From positions 90,312-154,311 of the forward strand of contig NZ_CM001437.1 of assembly GCF_000243275.1 (NCBI RefSeq): a stretch of DNA of 64,000 bases, read 5' to 3'. Both the position numbers and the translations under genes were made by a program. This DNA is from Myroides odoratus DSM 2801 (lineage in GTDB: Bacteria > Bacteroidota > Bacteroidia > Flavobacteriales > Flavobacteriaceae). Positions 39,036-48,131 of the stretch are shown one piece after another. Under the pieces are notes generated by a model. The model had not been told where the DNA came from and did not search any database. It was given only the letters and a program-made list of their open reading frames with translations. Positions within the stretch are counted from its first letter, which is position 1. The number at the start of each line of letters is the position of its first letter.

Positions 39036-39300
39036 GATTGGTGAGGTGGTGAGATTGGTGAGGCGGTGAGATTGGTGAGGCGGTGGAGATTCATCGAATA
39101 CGAAAACAAATATAAACCCATGAGATAAATGGTGAGGCGGTGAGATTGGTGAGGCGATGAAATCGGAACGAAGTGAAAATCGAAACGCAGTGTAGATTCA
39201 TCGAACACCAAAACCAATATGAAATAGGTGAGATAGATTGGTAAGATTGATGAGGCGGTGAGAAGATGAGGTGGTGAGTGAGATGTTGAGATTAGTGAAG
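39033..39300 (+). repeat. Minisatellite after the TSUP gene
   Basis: GTGAGATTGGTGAGGCG-type repeats start at the stop codon and alternate with two reverse-orientation stretches of the dispersed element (39087-39126 and 39160-39236). No gene is seen in 39036-39439. Confidence 0.85.
39087..39236 (-). repeat. Dispersed element, two copies within the minisatellite
   Basis: GATTCATCGAATACGAAAAC and AGATTCATCGAACACCAAAA are reverse-orientation copies of the element at 20615-20733. The second keeps the flanking AATCGGAACGAAGTGAAAAT. Confidence 0.8.
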
Positions 39301-39356
39301 TCGATGGTGATAATTGGCTCTATCTCTTAAAGTGTGTAAATGCATAAAAATAAATT

Positions 39357-39389
39357 AGGGTTAGGTTTTAATTAAAAAAACCTAACCCT
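39357..39389 (-). terminator. Bidirectional terminator
   Basis: Perfect 13-bp stem AGGGTTAGGTTTT / AAAACCTAACCCT with a 7-nt AT loop. It lies 50 bp past the four-helix-bundle gene and can also serve plus-strand transcription. Confidence 0.85.
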
Positions 39390-39439
39390 TTCTTGTTATA
39401 GTCTAGAAATTTATAAGATAATGAGACCTAAAAAACAAA

Positions 39440-39799
39440 CTACTCCTTCATATTTTTTTGTAAACTATGAATTTGATTTGTGATACATTCTAACTTTTCT
39501 CTTAGGTCAAGGTATTCTTCTTCTGTAATTAAATTTAAATCTAAGCATAGTATTAAAAAATTAATTACTTCAATTGCCGAGGAATATGAGATGTTTAACA
39601 TTCGTTTTTTATCTTTAGTAGATAATCTAGATATCCCTTCAGCGATATTTGCTGTAACACTTGCCATAGCTCGTCTTAATTGAGAAACTAAGCCAAATTT
39701 CTCTTCAGAAGGAAATTCCCTTGTAAGTAAATAGATATCTTTAGTTGCATTTCTAGCGTTTTGCCAAACGGTTAATTTTTCAAAGTAATACGTATACAT
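39440..39799 (-). CDS. Four-helix bundle protein (23S rRNA IVP-like)
   Basis: 119 residues from the ATG at 39799; a TTG at 39832 would add 11 residues and is not preferred. The pattern FEKLTVWQNARNATKDIYLLT, FGLVSQLRRAMASVTANIAEG and YSSAIEVINFLILCLDLNLI is the typical four-helix bundle family first described from 23S rRNA intervening sequences. Stand-alone copies are common in Bacteroidetes and have no assigned function. It lies between two minisatellite tracts. Confidence 0.9.
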   Translation of the reverse strand: MYTYYFEKLTVWQNARNATKDIYLLTREFPSEEKFGLVSQLRRAMASVTANIAEGISRLSTKDKKRMLNISYSSAIEVINFLILCLDLNLITEEEYLDLREKLECITNQIHSLQKNMKE

Positions 39800-39854
39800 G
39801 GAATATATTAAGGGTAAAAGTCTTTGACTCAATCAAATTATATACCAAAATTTT

Positions 39855-39919
39855 GTTTCTCAATCATCTCACCCTCTCATCGCCTTACCTCTCATCGCCT
39901 CACCCCCTCATCGCCTTTA
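39855..39919 (-). repeat. Minisatellite after the EmrB-like gene
   Basis: CTCATCGCCTTACC-type repeats which, on the minus strand, read GGCGATGAGGGGGTGAG directly after the transporter's TAA stop. Confidence 0.8.
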
Positions 39920-41494
39920 CTCCGCAAGTTCTTCCTCAATTTTTTCTTGGTCTTTACTGCTAATCCACAGCTGACCAATTTTAGATAGGCGGATTCGCGT
40001 TAATACATCTTTTGTTCGACCATAATGATGGAACAACACATACAACAGAATCCCTATTCCTAGGATATTAATAAATCCGAAGATTATTTTATTTGCGGCT
40101 AAGATTGCATTGAGTTGCATAGCGCTTAAGTTGACATTTCCTCCAGACTGAATCAGCCATACATCATCCAAATACACAGCTAAGTTACTCATACTCTGCA
40201 GTTGTAATTTATATTGCAACCAAGTGAATAGTGCACTAAAAATACCTAGAGAAATAAAGGTACGCCAAAGTAAAACGAAACCAATAAGACTCAACAAGCT
40301 AGGGATATCTAATTTATCTAGCGTATAGTACCAGATCACAATAAACAAAATACTCATTCCCATTCCTTTAAAGAATTGAGGCAACAACCACAGGTTGTAG
40401 TTTAATTCGGGTACCATGAAAAAATACATCATCACGGTATAGAGCATAAAAGAAGCGAATCCCAAGAAGGTCAATAAGCGAATAGGCACTAAACGATTGA
40501 ACCACTTATAAGCGATGATAGCCCCAGTTAATAGCCCTGGAATCATCATAATATTGAGTGAAGCATTCGTTAAGGCATTATAGCCTAATACCCCCATGGC
40601 GAACGTATTCTGTAAATTTGTTGTGGCCAAATACATCCCCAAGCAAAGCAACATCACAATCCCATGGCGCACATTATTTTTATTGAAAGCCTTTAAGGAT
40701 AAGAACGGACGAGTAAGCAATTGTTGACGCAAGAAAAAAGCAAATACCAAGAGCAAAAACGTCAAGATTGCATATTTAATCTGATTGGATTCAAACCAAT
40801 TTTGTTGTTTTCCAAAAGCCAATACATAACCCAAAATCATAAAGGAACTGACATACAAGAGTACACTGAGCCAATCAATATAAAACAAGGGCACCCTGCG
40901 CATAAAACGCTGATTGTGTTGAAATACCAGACAAATCAAAGCAGCTACTAAACAAATCGAAGCATAAACCAAATAGCCGAATTGCCAATTTGCATAGTAC
41001 GATATTTTGGTGATATAGTAGGCTGAAACTTGGGTTACAAGTAAAACAGCAGTATAAAAAATACTATAAAAACGCCCGCGATTCCCATCTTTAGAAAGGA
41101 TAAACATCAAGGGTAACACGACCTCCATCATCCCCAACATTTTAAAAACGCCAATCAAAAAAGAAGCGCCAATAATCACCTGAGGTTGGTGCGTTGTTCC
41201 CATGACGATAAACAACAGTGCAATTCCCGTTAAACTACCAACCAGGATTTCTTTGGTTCGGAAACGCGCTTTGATGCGAACAATCAAAGGCATAACTGCT
41301 CCCATCCCTACGACGCTGGCGTAGTTGGCCCATAAGTAATATTCGCTCATGGCGCCCGTACTCCCTACCAAATACGTAATATTGGGGGTGTAAATGGCGC
41401 TTACCCCAAAGAAAATCAACGCAATCACTACAATGAGCAATAGCATGACTGACTTGGGAACCCAAGCGTAAAATAAACCTTGATTATATTTCAT
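39917..41494 (-). CDS. MFS drug transporter, EmrB/DHA2-like
   Basis: 525 residues with about 14 predicted transmembrane helices, as in DHA2-type drug:H+ antiporters. Recognisable segments include LMLFVMGTTHQ-like helix 3-4 regions, SKDGNRGRFYSIFYTAVLLV and the late helix FGFINILGIGILLYVLFHHY. It is the third gene of a TolC-HlyD-MFS operon, 18 bp after the adaptor. With those partners it should form a tripartite pump across both membranes. The substrate is unknown. A minisatellite begins at its stop. Confidence 0.85.
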   Translation of the reverse strand: MKYNQGLFYAWVPKSVMLLLIVVIALIFFGVSAIYTPNITYLVGSTGAMSEYYLWANYASVVGMGAVMPLIVRIKARFRTKEILVGSLTGIALLFIVMGTTHQPQVIIGASFLIGVFKMLGMMEVVLPLMFILSKDGNRGRFYSIFYTAVLLVTQVSAYYITKISYYANWQFGYLVYASICLVAALICLVFQHNQRFMRRVPLFYIDWLSVLLYVSSFMILGYVLAFGKQQNWFESNQIKYAILTFLLLVFAFFLRQQLLTRPFLSLKAFNKNNVRHGIVMLLCLGMYLATTNLQNTFAMGVLGYNALTNASLNIMMIPGLLTGAIIAYKWFNRLVPIRLLTFLGFASFMLYTVMMYFFMVPELNYNLWLLPQFFKGMGMSILFIVIWYYTLDKLDIPSLLSLIGFVLLWRTFISLGIFSALFTWLQYKLQLQSMSNLAVYLDDVWLIQSGGNVNLSAMQLNAILAANKIIFGFINILGIGILLYVLFHHYGRTKDVLTRIRLSKIGQLWISSKDQEKIEEELAE

Positions 41495-41512
41495 CTTTCG
41501 TTGGTTCTATCC

Positions 41513-42640
41513 TTATTTTTTTAATTGTACATTCATATTCATCCCTGCCTTTAGACGGTGAATCGCTTCTTGTGCATTCGCCTCCGTAAATTCAATACGC
41601 ACTGGAATACGCTGTTGTACTTTTACAAAATTACCAGTTGAGTTATCCGTTGGCATACTCGAATAGCGATTTCCTGTTGCTGCAGAAATAGCCGTTACCA
41701 CCCCTTCAAATCGCTCCCCTTTTACAGCATCTGCTGTCATCGTTAGGATTGTTCCTACCTGTACATCGGGCATTTGAGATTCTAAAAAGTTGGCCGTTAC
41801 CCATTTCTCATCGTCACGTACAATGGTCGTAATCTGCTGACTAGGGTTCAGCAATTGGCCCGGATTAATTAAGCGTCTCCCCATTGTACCGTCATAAGGT
41901 GCTTGAATCACCGTATAGGACAAGTTCAATTGAGCCATATCTAGCATTGCTTTTGTACGCTTAATATCCGCATCGTTCAACGCCACACGCGTTTGTATTT
42001 CTGACACTGATAAACGCGTCGTTGTTTGTTGTTTTTTCAATGCATCATAAGCCGACTTCGCGGCTTGATATTCTGTATTCACCTGATCAAACTGCTGTTG
42101 TGTTACCGCTTCTACTTGAAGTAAATTCTGATAGCGCTTTTGATTTTGTTCTGCATTCCACAAACGCGCTTGAGCCCCTTGAATATTGGAATCAAATACC
42201 CCAATATTATTGCTCGCCGTTTGCATGCTAGATTGGGTGACCTCTTTTGCTGCTAATGCGCTTAAATAGGCTGCCTCCGCTTGTTCTAACTGAGTGCGTA
42301 TCTCTCGATCATCCAATACGACTAACGTATCTCCTTTTTTAACTTGTTGGTGTTCAATAAATTTAATTTCCTTGATGTAAGCAGATACACGTGTATTAAT
42401 GGGATTAATATATTCTTCCACCTGAGCAGATTCGGTATAATCCTTATCCCCTATGTGGAAATATTGAGTTAGCAACCAATAAAATGCAAAAGCAACAACT
42501 AAAAAAGTCAACGTATTCACCAGAATAATTTTGCGTTTCTTTTTTACTTCTTGTTTGTAATTAATCGTTATTGGTGCGCTCTTTTTTTCTTGAGGTTCTG
42601 CTTGAGGTTCGGTATGTGTCGTTTTGTCTGTTTGTTCCAT
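41513..42640 (-). CDS. HlyD/EmrA-family membrane fusion protein
   Basis: 375 residues. A cytoplasmic N-terminal tail and one transmembrane helix (about 35-57, KIILVNTLTFLVVAFAFYWLL) precede the HlyD half-lipoyl motif VSAYIKEIKFIEHQQVKKGDTLVVLDD. A helical hairpin (about 95-215) comes next, followed by the second lipoyl half LSYTVIQAPYDGTMGRRLINPGQ and a beta-barrel region. It connects the MFS pump to the TolC-like channel. The start lies 17 bp after the tolC-like gene's stop. Confidence 0.92.
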   Translation of the reverse strand: MEQTDKTTHTEPQAEPQEKKSAPITINYKQEVKKKRKIILVNTLTFLVVAFAFYWLLTQYFHIGDKDYTESAQVEEYINPINTRVSAYIKEIKFIEHQQVKKGDTLVVLDDREIRTQLEQAEAAYLSALAAKEVTQSSMQTASNNIGVFDSNIQGAQARLWNAEQNQKRYQNLLQVEAVTQQQFDQVNTEYQAAKSAYDALKKQQTTTRLSVSEIQTRVALNDADIKRTKAMLDMAQLNLSYTVIQAPYDGTMGRRLINPGQLLNPSQQITTIVRDDEKWVTANFLESQMPDVQVGTILTMTADAVKGERFEGVVTAISAATGNRYSSMPTDNSTGNFVKVQQRIPVRIEFTEANAQEAIHRLKAGMNMNVQLKK

Positions 42641-42657
42641 AGTAATTGTAGCAATTT

Positions 42658-43977
42658 TTACAACGTTCCCGTTGCTTTTAATAAACTATAATATTGATAA
42701 AGTACGTTGATTTGAGCATTGGCAAATTGCAATTCAGCTTCTAGCTTTGCATTGGTAGCATCCGTCATTTCTGCTTGAATGGCCAATTGATTTAAGTATT
42801 TTGCCTCAATGATGCGGTAATTCTCCTGCGCCAATTGCTGGCTTTTTTCTAAGAGATTCGCCTGTTGAATGGATTCTTCATATTTAGCATAAGCAGCATG
42901 TACACTCATTTCGATTTGTTGCATCGCCAGTACTTTCGTATCCGTAGCCTTTGTTTTTTCGAGTTGTTCTAACTTGACTTTTTTAGGTGTTTTGTACAGA
43001 TTATCTAGGCTATAACTTAAGGATACTCCCACTTGCCATGTATTAGAATACATATCCATCACGGGATTAGAAGTCGTAATAGGTCGACTCATAGTATAGC
43101 CACCAATAGCAGCTAAAGCGGGGTATTGATCTGTCTTAGCCAATTCAATTTTTTTATCTGCTGCTTCTATTGCTTTTTGCGTCATTTTCAAGGTTGGATG
43201 ATGCTCATAAGCTAAAGCTAAATAACTGTCATACATTCCTATCAATTCTTTCTCTTCTAGCGTTTCTGAAGGAATCAATTGGTTATTCGCATCTAGTCCT
43301 AAAGCAATATTCAAGTTGTAATTGACAATCTTTCTATTGTTATTTACAATCAATAACGCTTGATCAATATTTTGCAGCGCCAATTCTCCGCGAATCACTT
43401 CGTTTCGCGTTAACATCCCTTGACTGTAAAATTGTTTGACATTATCCAAGCGAAGCTGCCCTAACTTCTTATTGTTTTGATACACCTCTTGTTGATTCAA
43501 CAACTTGTAAAGATCCAAATAGTTGGAAATGACTAAAAATTTAATGCTTTGCTGATCGTTGACCCAATCTAATTCCGCCAACTGTTCGCCAATTTCAGCA
43601 AGTTCAATTGACTTTTTAATTGCCCCGCCTTTGTACAGTAATTCGGACGCTTGAATAGCATACGAATTGCCAAAATGAGGCATATCTTTCGTCATGACCT
43701 TTGAAAAATCTCGATCGAGAATTAAGGCATCCCCGATATAAGCGGCTGTTGCAGATACTCCAATTGTCGGTAATTGTTGTTGTTTTAGAATTTGAGTTTG
43801 TTGGGTAGCAATGTCTTTTTGTTGGGCACTTATTTTGAGTTGTTGATGATTGGCTAACGCTAATTCAATGAGTTCTTCTACGGATAGTTGCTTTGTTTTT
43901 TCTTGTGCGTAACTTCCTATAGTTGAAAACAATAAAGCACCTAAACCACCAAGGATTGTGCGCAATTTTCTTTTCAT
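42658..43977 (-). CDS. TolC-family outer-membrane channel
   Basis: 439 residues with a signal peptide (GGLGALLFSTIGSYAQ). Two TolC repeats follow, each with LxVEELIELALANHQQLKISAQQ-type helices and long coiled segments (AKTDQYPALAAIGGYTMS, LEKSQQLAQENYRIIEAKYL), ending INVLYQYYSLLKATGTL. It is the first gene of the efflux operon and has its own promoter box, separate from the araC-type gene upstream. Confidence 0.92.
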   Translation of the reverse strand: MKRKLRTILGGLGALLFSTIGSYAQEKTKQLSVEELIELALANHQQLKISAQQKDIATQQTQILKQQQLPTIGVSATAAYIGDALILDRDFSKVMTKDMPHFGNSYAIQASELLYKGGAIKKSIELAEIGEQLAELDWVNDQQSIKFLVISNYLDLYKLLNQQEVYQNNKKLGQLRLDNVKQFYSQGMLTRNEVIRGELALQNIDQALLIVNNNRKIVNYNLNIALGLDANNQLIPSETLEEKELIGMYDSYLALAYEHHPTLKMTQKAIEAADKKIELAKTDQYPALAAIGGYTMSRPITTSNPVMDMYSNTWQVGVSLSYSLDNLYKTPKKVKLEQLEKTKATDTKVLAMQQIEMSVHAAYAKYEESIQQANLLEKSQQLAQENYRIIEAKYLNQLAIQAEMTDATNAKLEAELQFANAQINVLYQYYSLLKATGTL

Positions 43978-43997
43978 TTTTCCTTTGTTTGATGCTT

Positions 43998-44006
43998 ACA
44001 AAGGTA
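43998..44006 (-). promoter_or_regulatory. Promoter -7 box of the tolC-hlyD-MFS operon
   Basis: Reads TACCTTTGT on the minus strand, 20 nt before the ATG at 43977, in the 85-bp gap after the regulator gene. Confidence 0.55.
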
Positions 44007-44062
44007 AGATGCTCACTCAGGGGCAACAATGATTGAAATGACCGATAAGATGTTCAAAAGTA

Positions 44063-44932
44063 CTATTTACTCTTATTCACCAACGCTCTATATTGCGTAG
44101 GGCTCATGTTTTGATGTTTTTTAAAGAAGTGGGTAAAAGCATATTGATCGCTAAAATGGAGTTTAGCGGCAATTTCTTTGAGGGAAATAGACGAATCTGT
44201 CAATTGGGCTTTGGCCTCATTTACAATAAATTCGCTTATGATTTGATTGGGCGTACGTTGAGCCACTTCCTTGACAACTGCACTCAAATATCGAATCGAA
44301 ATCGACAATGCATCAGCATAAAACTGTACGTTTTTCGCCTGTAAATAGTGATCCGAAACTAAATTGACAAAATCATACGCCAATTTTTGTTGTCTACTTA
44401 AATGTGCTAATTGTTCTTCATGCAACGGAGCGACGATTCCTACTAAATGATACAGCAGAATATTGAAATAACTCTGAATAATTTGCTCTGCATAGGTTGT
44501 CGTTTGAAAGTGTTGGGTATAATAATCCATCAAGGTAAGATTCTCCCAAAAGACAGCAAATTCAGGAGCTGAAATCGTAAAGATGCGTTTCAACTGATTC
44601 TTTAGGTCTTTGTACACTTTGACTTTATTGAGTTGGAACGTACTATTTTCAACAAAAGCCCGATCATAGCCCAACAGTCGCAATTCCGTATGCGGATCTA
44701 TGGCTAGAATTTCATATACATATTTGGTATTGATAAGGAGAAACGAATAACCGACAATTTCAATTTCATTAATTTGCTCCTTCATTCGGATACGCCCTTT
44801 CAGCACAAACAAAATAGAAGAACGCTTTGGGCGATAAGGCCTTCCTGAAGCTGCAGTTTCAAAAATGGTATCTTCGTCATAAATACGAAGTGCTTCATAG
44901 ATTTTCGGTTCAGGTATAGACATTTCGGCCAT
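44063..44932 (-). CDS. AraC-family transcriptional regulator
   Basis: 289 residues. An N-terminal cupin-like sensing domain (to about 180) is followed by a C-terminal double helix-turn-helix: SDHYLQAKNVQFYADALSIS, RYLSAVVKEVAQRTPNQIISE, then AKQLTDSSISLKEIAAKLHFS-like and YAFTHFFKKHQNMSPTQYR. It lies immediately upstream of the efflux operon on the same strand, so it probably regulates it. ATG at 44932; a second in-frame ATG four codons in is possible. Confidence 0.92.
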   Translation of the reverse strand: MAEMSIPEPKIYEALRIYDEDTIFETAASGRPYRPKRSSILFVLKGRIRMKEQINEIEIVGYSFLLINTKYVYEILAIDPHTELRLLGYDRAFVENSTFQLNKVKVYKDLKNQLKRIFTISAPEFAVFWENLTLMDYYTQHFQTTTYAEQIIQSYFNILLYHLVGIVAPLHEEQLAHLSRQQKLAYDFVNLVSDHYLQAKNVQFYADALSISIRYLSAVVKEVAQRTPNQIISEFIVNEAKAQLTDSSISLKEIAAKLHFSDQYAFTHFFKKHQNMSPTQYRALVNKSK

Positions 44933-45287
44933 GCTTTCAATCTTATGGGGTACAAATTACAAAATGCTAGGCTATAATTAGACAAAAGGACGACAATATT
45001 CTTGACCTGCTCCAAAACATACAATTTTCAAATAAAATCAGAAAAAAACACGGGTATTTCATACAATATTCAAATTTACTCGATGTTATCAAGCTTTATC
45101 TGCTCAACTCGGCATGTTTTTTGAGTTACTATAAAAAGGTAAGCAGGCTTGCTAGAGGTTATTAGAGAAAGATTTGGTTTAGTTTATTGTAATCGTATAA
45201 TTACACGTTTTTCGTTAGTTAAAAACTAAATTCTCCTTTCACAATAACCAAACTAGAAGTTAGCATACGTTTGTTTTTTTTTGTTTT

Positions 45288-45371
45288 GAACTACTATTTG
45301 TCCTGCTTTTTGACGTTTGTTATACAGAGATTGAATTATTCATATATCCTTAAGGTAGCAAATAGTAGTTC
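45288..45371 (+). other. Long-loop stem with T-run, possible small RNA or terminator
   Basis: GAACTACTATTTG (45288-45300) pairs perfectly with CAAATAGTAGTTC (45359-45371), followed by TTTTTTTC on the plus strand. The inner 58 nt show no strong further pairing by eye. No plus-strand gene precedes it. Confidence 0.4.
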
Positions 45372-45544
45372 TTTTTTTCTTCCTATTTTTTCCTTGTTGT
45401 AAACTTAAACTACAGACGATTTTTTTTACTGCCTAACTACCAAAGAAAAGGCCCAAAGCCTCTCTAGTCTCCCCCTTCTATTTTATCTTATTCTAAATAG
45501 CTGACTACATGATGAACAACTCAATGAAAGAGGGAATAATCAGT

Positions 45545-45553
45545 TATCTTTGC
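45545..45553 (+). promoter_or_regulatory. Promoter -7 box of the MFS gene
   Basis: TATCTTTGC matches the Bacteroidetes consensus and lies 64 nt before the preferred ATG at 45618. Confidence 0.55.
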
Positions 45554-45617
45554 ATGCTTTTGCTGATGGGTTACATCAGTTCATCACAAAAAAGCTCAAC
45601 CTATTTATTTGTCAATT

Positions 45618-46844
45618 ATGGAAGCAACTTCAACAGTGCCTTTTTCAAGGTATGAGAAATTTGTCATCTTTATACTCGCTATTACACAGTTTACCGTTAT
45701 TCTAGACTTTATGGTTATGGCTCCTCTAGGGGATTTACTACTCAAAAGTTTGGCTATGGATACGCAAGATTTCGGTATTGCAGTATCCGCTTATGCCTTT
45801 AGTGCGGGTGCCTCTGGTCTATTAACAGCGGGATTTGCGGATAAATTTGACCGCAAAAAGTTATTGCTGTTTTTCTATATCGGTTTTATTGTAGGAACTT
45901 TATTCTGCGGTTTGGCCTATTCTTATGAAACATTGGTTGCGGCTCGAATCTTTACAGGGCTCTTTGGTGGGGTGATTGGCTCTATCTCTATGGCCATTAT
46001 TACAGATATTTTTAGCTTACAACAACGTGGACGTGTTATGGGATTCATCCAAATGGGATTTGGAGCTAGTCAGGTATTGGGAATTCCTATAGGGCTATAT
46101 ATTGCCAATAAATGGGTTTGGGAAGCGCCATTCTTTTTAATTGTTGTGCTCTCCATTCTCATCGCTCTCCTTATTGGGTTCTACCTCCGTCCAGTTAATG
46201 CGCACCTAGCTTTGCAACAGGATCATAAGCCATTAACTCACTTATGGAATACCCTAAAGAATAAAGAATATCGCATCGGTTTTGTCGCAACTACATTTTT
46301 ATCAGTCGGCGGTTTTATGATGATGCCTTTCGGAACGATATTCGCAGTCAATAACTTAGGGGTTCACCCGGATCAACTGCCTTTGCTATTTATGGTTTCT
46401 GGGGTTACTTCCCTTGTTTTCATGCCATTCATTGGAAAGTTGAGCGATAGAATGAATAAATACTTATTATTCAGCATCGCTTCTATTTGGTTGATGCTGG
46501 TATGTGTGGTCTATACGAATATGGCACAAATTCCACTTTGGTTGGTTATGGTGATCAATATCTTCATGATGTTTGGTATTATGAGTCGTATGGTGCCTTC
46601 TTCTGCGTTAACTAGTGCTGTTCCAGAAGGAAAAGATCGCGGTGCTTTTATGAGTATCAACGCGTCTATTCAGCAAATTGCAGGTGGAATCGCCGCTGCT
46701 ATTGCAGGCTTAATCGTATACCAAGATCATAAAAATAGCCCGTTAATGAATTATGATATCGTGGGTTATGTTGTTGTGGGGGTGTCTTGTTTGAGTATTG
46801 TGTTGATGTATCGCGTTAATCAATTGATTAAAACGAAAAGGTGA
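45618..46844 (+). CDS. MFS transporter
   Basis: 408 residues from the ATG at 45618; a TTG three codons upstream is in frame but less likely. Twelve transmembrane helices. The loop 2-3 motif GFADKFDRKKLLLFFY, the RIFTGLFGGVIGSI region, QQRGRVMGFIQMGFGASQVLG (motif C-like) and GKLSDRMNKYLL in the second half identify the major facilitator superfamily, near the drug:H+ antiporters. It is a single-gene unit and its substrate is unknown. The stop codon runs straight into GTGAGGTTTGC repeats. Confidence 0.9.
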   Translation: MEATSTVPFSRYEKFVIFILAITQFTVILDFMVMAPLGDLLLKSLAMDTQDFGIAVSAYAFSAGASGLLTAGFADKFDRKKLLLFFYIGFIVGTLFCGLAYSYETLVAARIFTGLFGGVIGSISMAIITDIFSLQQRGRVMGFIQMGFGASQVLGIPIGLYIANKWVWEAPFFLIVVLSILIALLIGFYLRPVNAHLALQQDHKPLTHLWNTLKNKEYRIGFVATTFLSVGGFMMMPFGTIFAVNNLGVHPDQLPLLFMVSGVTSLVFMPFIGKLSDRMNKYLLFSIASIWLMLVCVVYTNMAQIPLWLVMVINIFMMFGIMSRMVPSSALTSAVPEGKDRGAFMSINASIQQIAGGIAAAIAGLIVYQDHKNSPLMNYDIVGYVVVGVSCLSIVLMYRVNQLIKTKR

Positions 46845-46960
46845 GGTTTGCTTTTCGTGAGGTTTGCTCTTCGTGAGGTTTGTGTTTTGTGAGGTTGTAA
46901 GGCGATGAGGGGGTGAGATTTGTGATTTGTGATTTGTGGGGAGGCTTTTTTGTGCTATTT
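46841..46960 (+). repeat. Minisatellite after the MFS gene
   Basis: Starts with the stop codon. Three or four copies of TTCGTGAGGTTTGCT-like units are followed by GTAAGGCGATGAGGGGGTGAG and GTGATTTGTGATTTGTG. Confidence 0.8.
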
Positions 46961-47009
46961 ATTGATTAAAGAAGAATTTCCCTTCTCCCCCTTTCCTCTA
47001 TTCCTTTTT

Positions 47010-47330
47010 CTATCTATTAACTCTTAAAAAGATATCTTTCTTGCCATTTTGGTCAAATCGATAAACAATAATTTCACTTGAATTTGCTTCTTTAGCGATA
47101 ATATCTCCTTTTGTTATTGTTGTTGGTGAAGGGAACGTATAGCTCGTAAATTTATTTCCTTCTGCATCGTAAAAAGAATAGGTTGAATCAGGTGCGACCT
47201 CAACTTGATCTACAACAAAATAAATTTCTTCTTTTTGTTCTGCCGTGCTAGGCTGATTCTTCATAAAATAAGTAAACTGAAGAATTGCAACAATAACAAC
47301 TACTGCAACAATGATAATACTCTTTTTCAA
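47010..47330 (-). CDS. Small membrane-anchored protein
   Basis: 106 residues. The only sensible start is a TTG at 47330, giving a lysine-plus-hydrophobic anchor (KKSIIIVAVVVIVAILQFTYF). The exported part ends KGDIIAKEANSSEIIVYRFD...FLRVNR. That C-terminal pattern (GD-I/V-AKE/K-S-x-x-x-x-I-YR) resembles the proteins at 51065-51391 and the pseudogene 48132-48458, suggesting one small family. Function unknown. It marks the left edge of the accessory region. Confidence 0.65.
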   Translation of the reverse strand: MKKSIIIVAVVVIVAILQFTYFMKNQPSTAEQKEEIYFVVDQVEVAPDSTYSFYDAEGNKFTSYTFPSPTTITKGDIIAKEANSSEIIVYRFDQNGKKDIFLRVNR

Positions 47331-47398
47331 TGGGTGTACATTTAATTTCGATAAAACTACAATTTAAATTTTTGATTTAGAAAAATAATACTTGTTAT

Positions 47399-48075
47399 GC
47401 AGGCTTTTTTGTTTTTTTGTTGGGTGCTTTTTGGGGAAATGCTTTTTTGTTTTTTTGCTAGGTGCTTTTTGTGAGATGACAAATGCGACCCTTCGTATCC
47501 TCAGGGTGATTACTAGATGATCAGATAGGTATTAGTATTAATTGGAGTACTAAAATGACTTCACAAAAACTAAAAATACACTACACCCCCCTCCACTTTC
47601 GTTCTATTTTTTCTCTTTTTATCTTTATTGAGCTACTTTATAAAATATAAGCCACTGATTTTCAAATAAAAACAAAAACAAAACTAAGGCTTTGTTTGGG
47701 TGTTGTTTGGATATTGTTTGGTATCCTTGAGGTTTTATGCGGGTTGAGCACCATTTTACCGAAGGTGACTCGAACGAAACCCGAACAAACCCCTAACAAA
47801 TGCTTTTTTGTGAGGTATCCCATGTGTTCATTTGTAACCTCGGGGTGACATCCGAACCGGAGAAATGTTTTTTTTTGAGGTATCCCATGTGTTCATCTGC
47901 AACCTCAGGGTGACATACGAATCGGAGAAATCTGCTGGGTAAAAAAAGAATTGTTCTTTTGAGTATCCACACCTAGTCCTAGACCCAGTCCAAACACCCA
48001 GTATGTCATGCTGACGAAGGAAGCATCGCATCTGTTGCTCAACGTCTGTTATACCAATCAGTATTACACCCCTTA
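47399..48075. repeat. Dispersed intergenic repeats
   Basis: Includes two tandem copies, 65 bp apart (47812 and 47877), of a unit with GAGGTATCCCATGTGTTCAT, GGGTGACAT and CGGAGAAAT. A related stretch at 47471 has GACAAATGCGACCCTTCGTA, and near 48005 lies TCATGCTGACGAAGGAAGCA. The same elements recur at 49510-49635. A frame across 47828-48109 is made of this repeat. No gene is seen in 47331-48131. Confidence 0.75.
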
Positions 48076-48131
48076 TAATAGAAGCACTGGATGTGATTTC
48101 TCTTATCACTTTTGAAGTATACGAAGTTTAA

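Larger units (their letters stand above)
44933..45617. other. 685-bp intergenic region with long-range hairpin
   Basis: Divergent space between the AraC regulator and the MFS gene. It contains a 13-bp perfect inverted repeat closing a 58-nt loop and ending in a T-run (45288-45371), and a TATCTTTGC box at 45545. No credible reading frame. Confidence 0.5.

Noticed and set aside
44933..45287. Search for AraC operator repeats upstream of the regulator
   Set aside because: Only short AT-rich near-palindromes such as GTAATCGTATAATTAC were seen; nothing distinguishable from background.
47828..48109. 93-codon minus-strand open frame
   Set aside because: It is made mostly of the tandem dispersed repeat (two copies 65 bp apart), and its 3' half is that repeat read through. 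No gene-like start context or domain.
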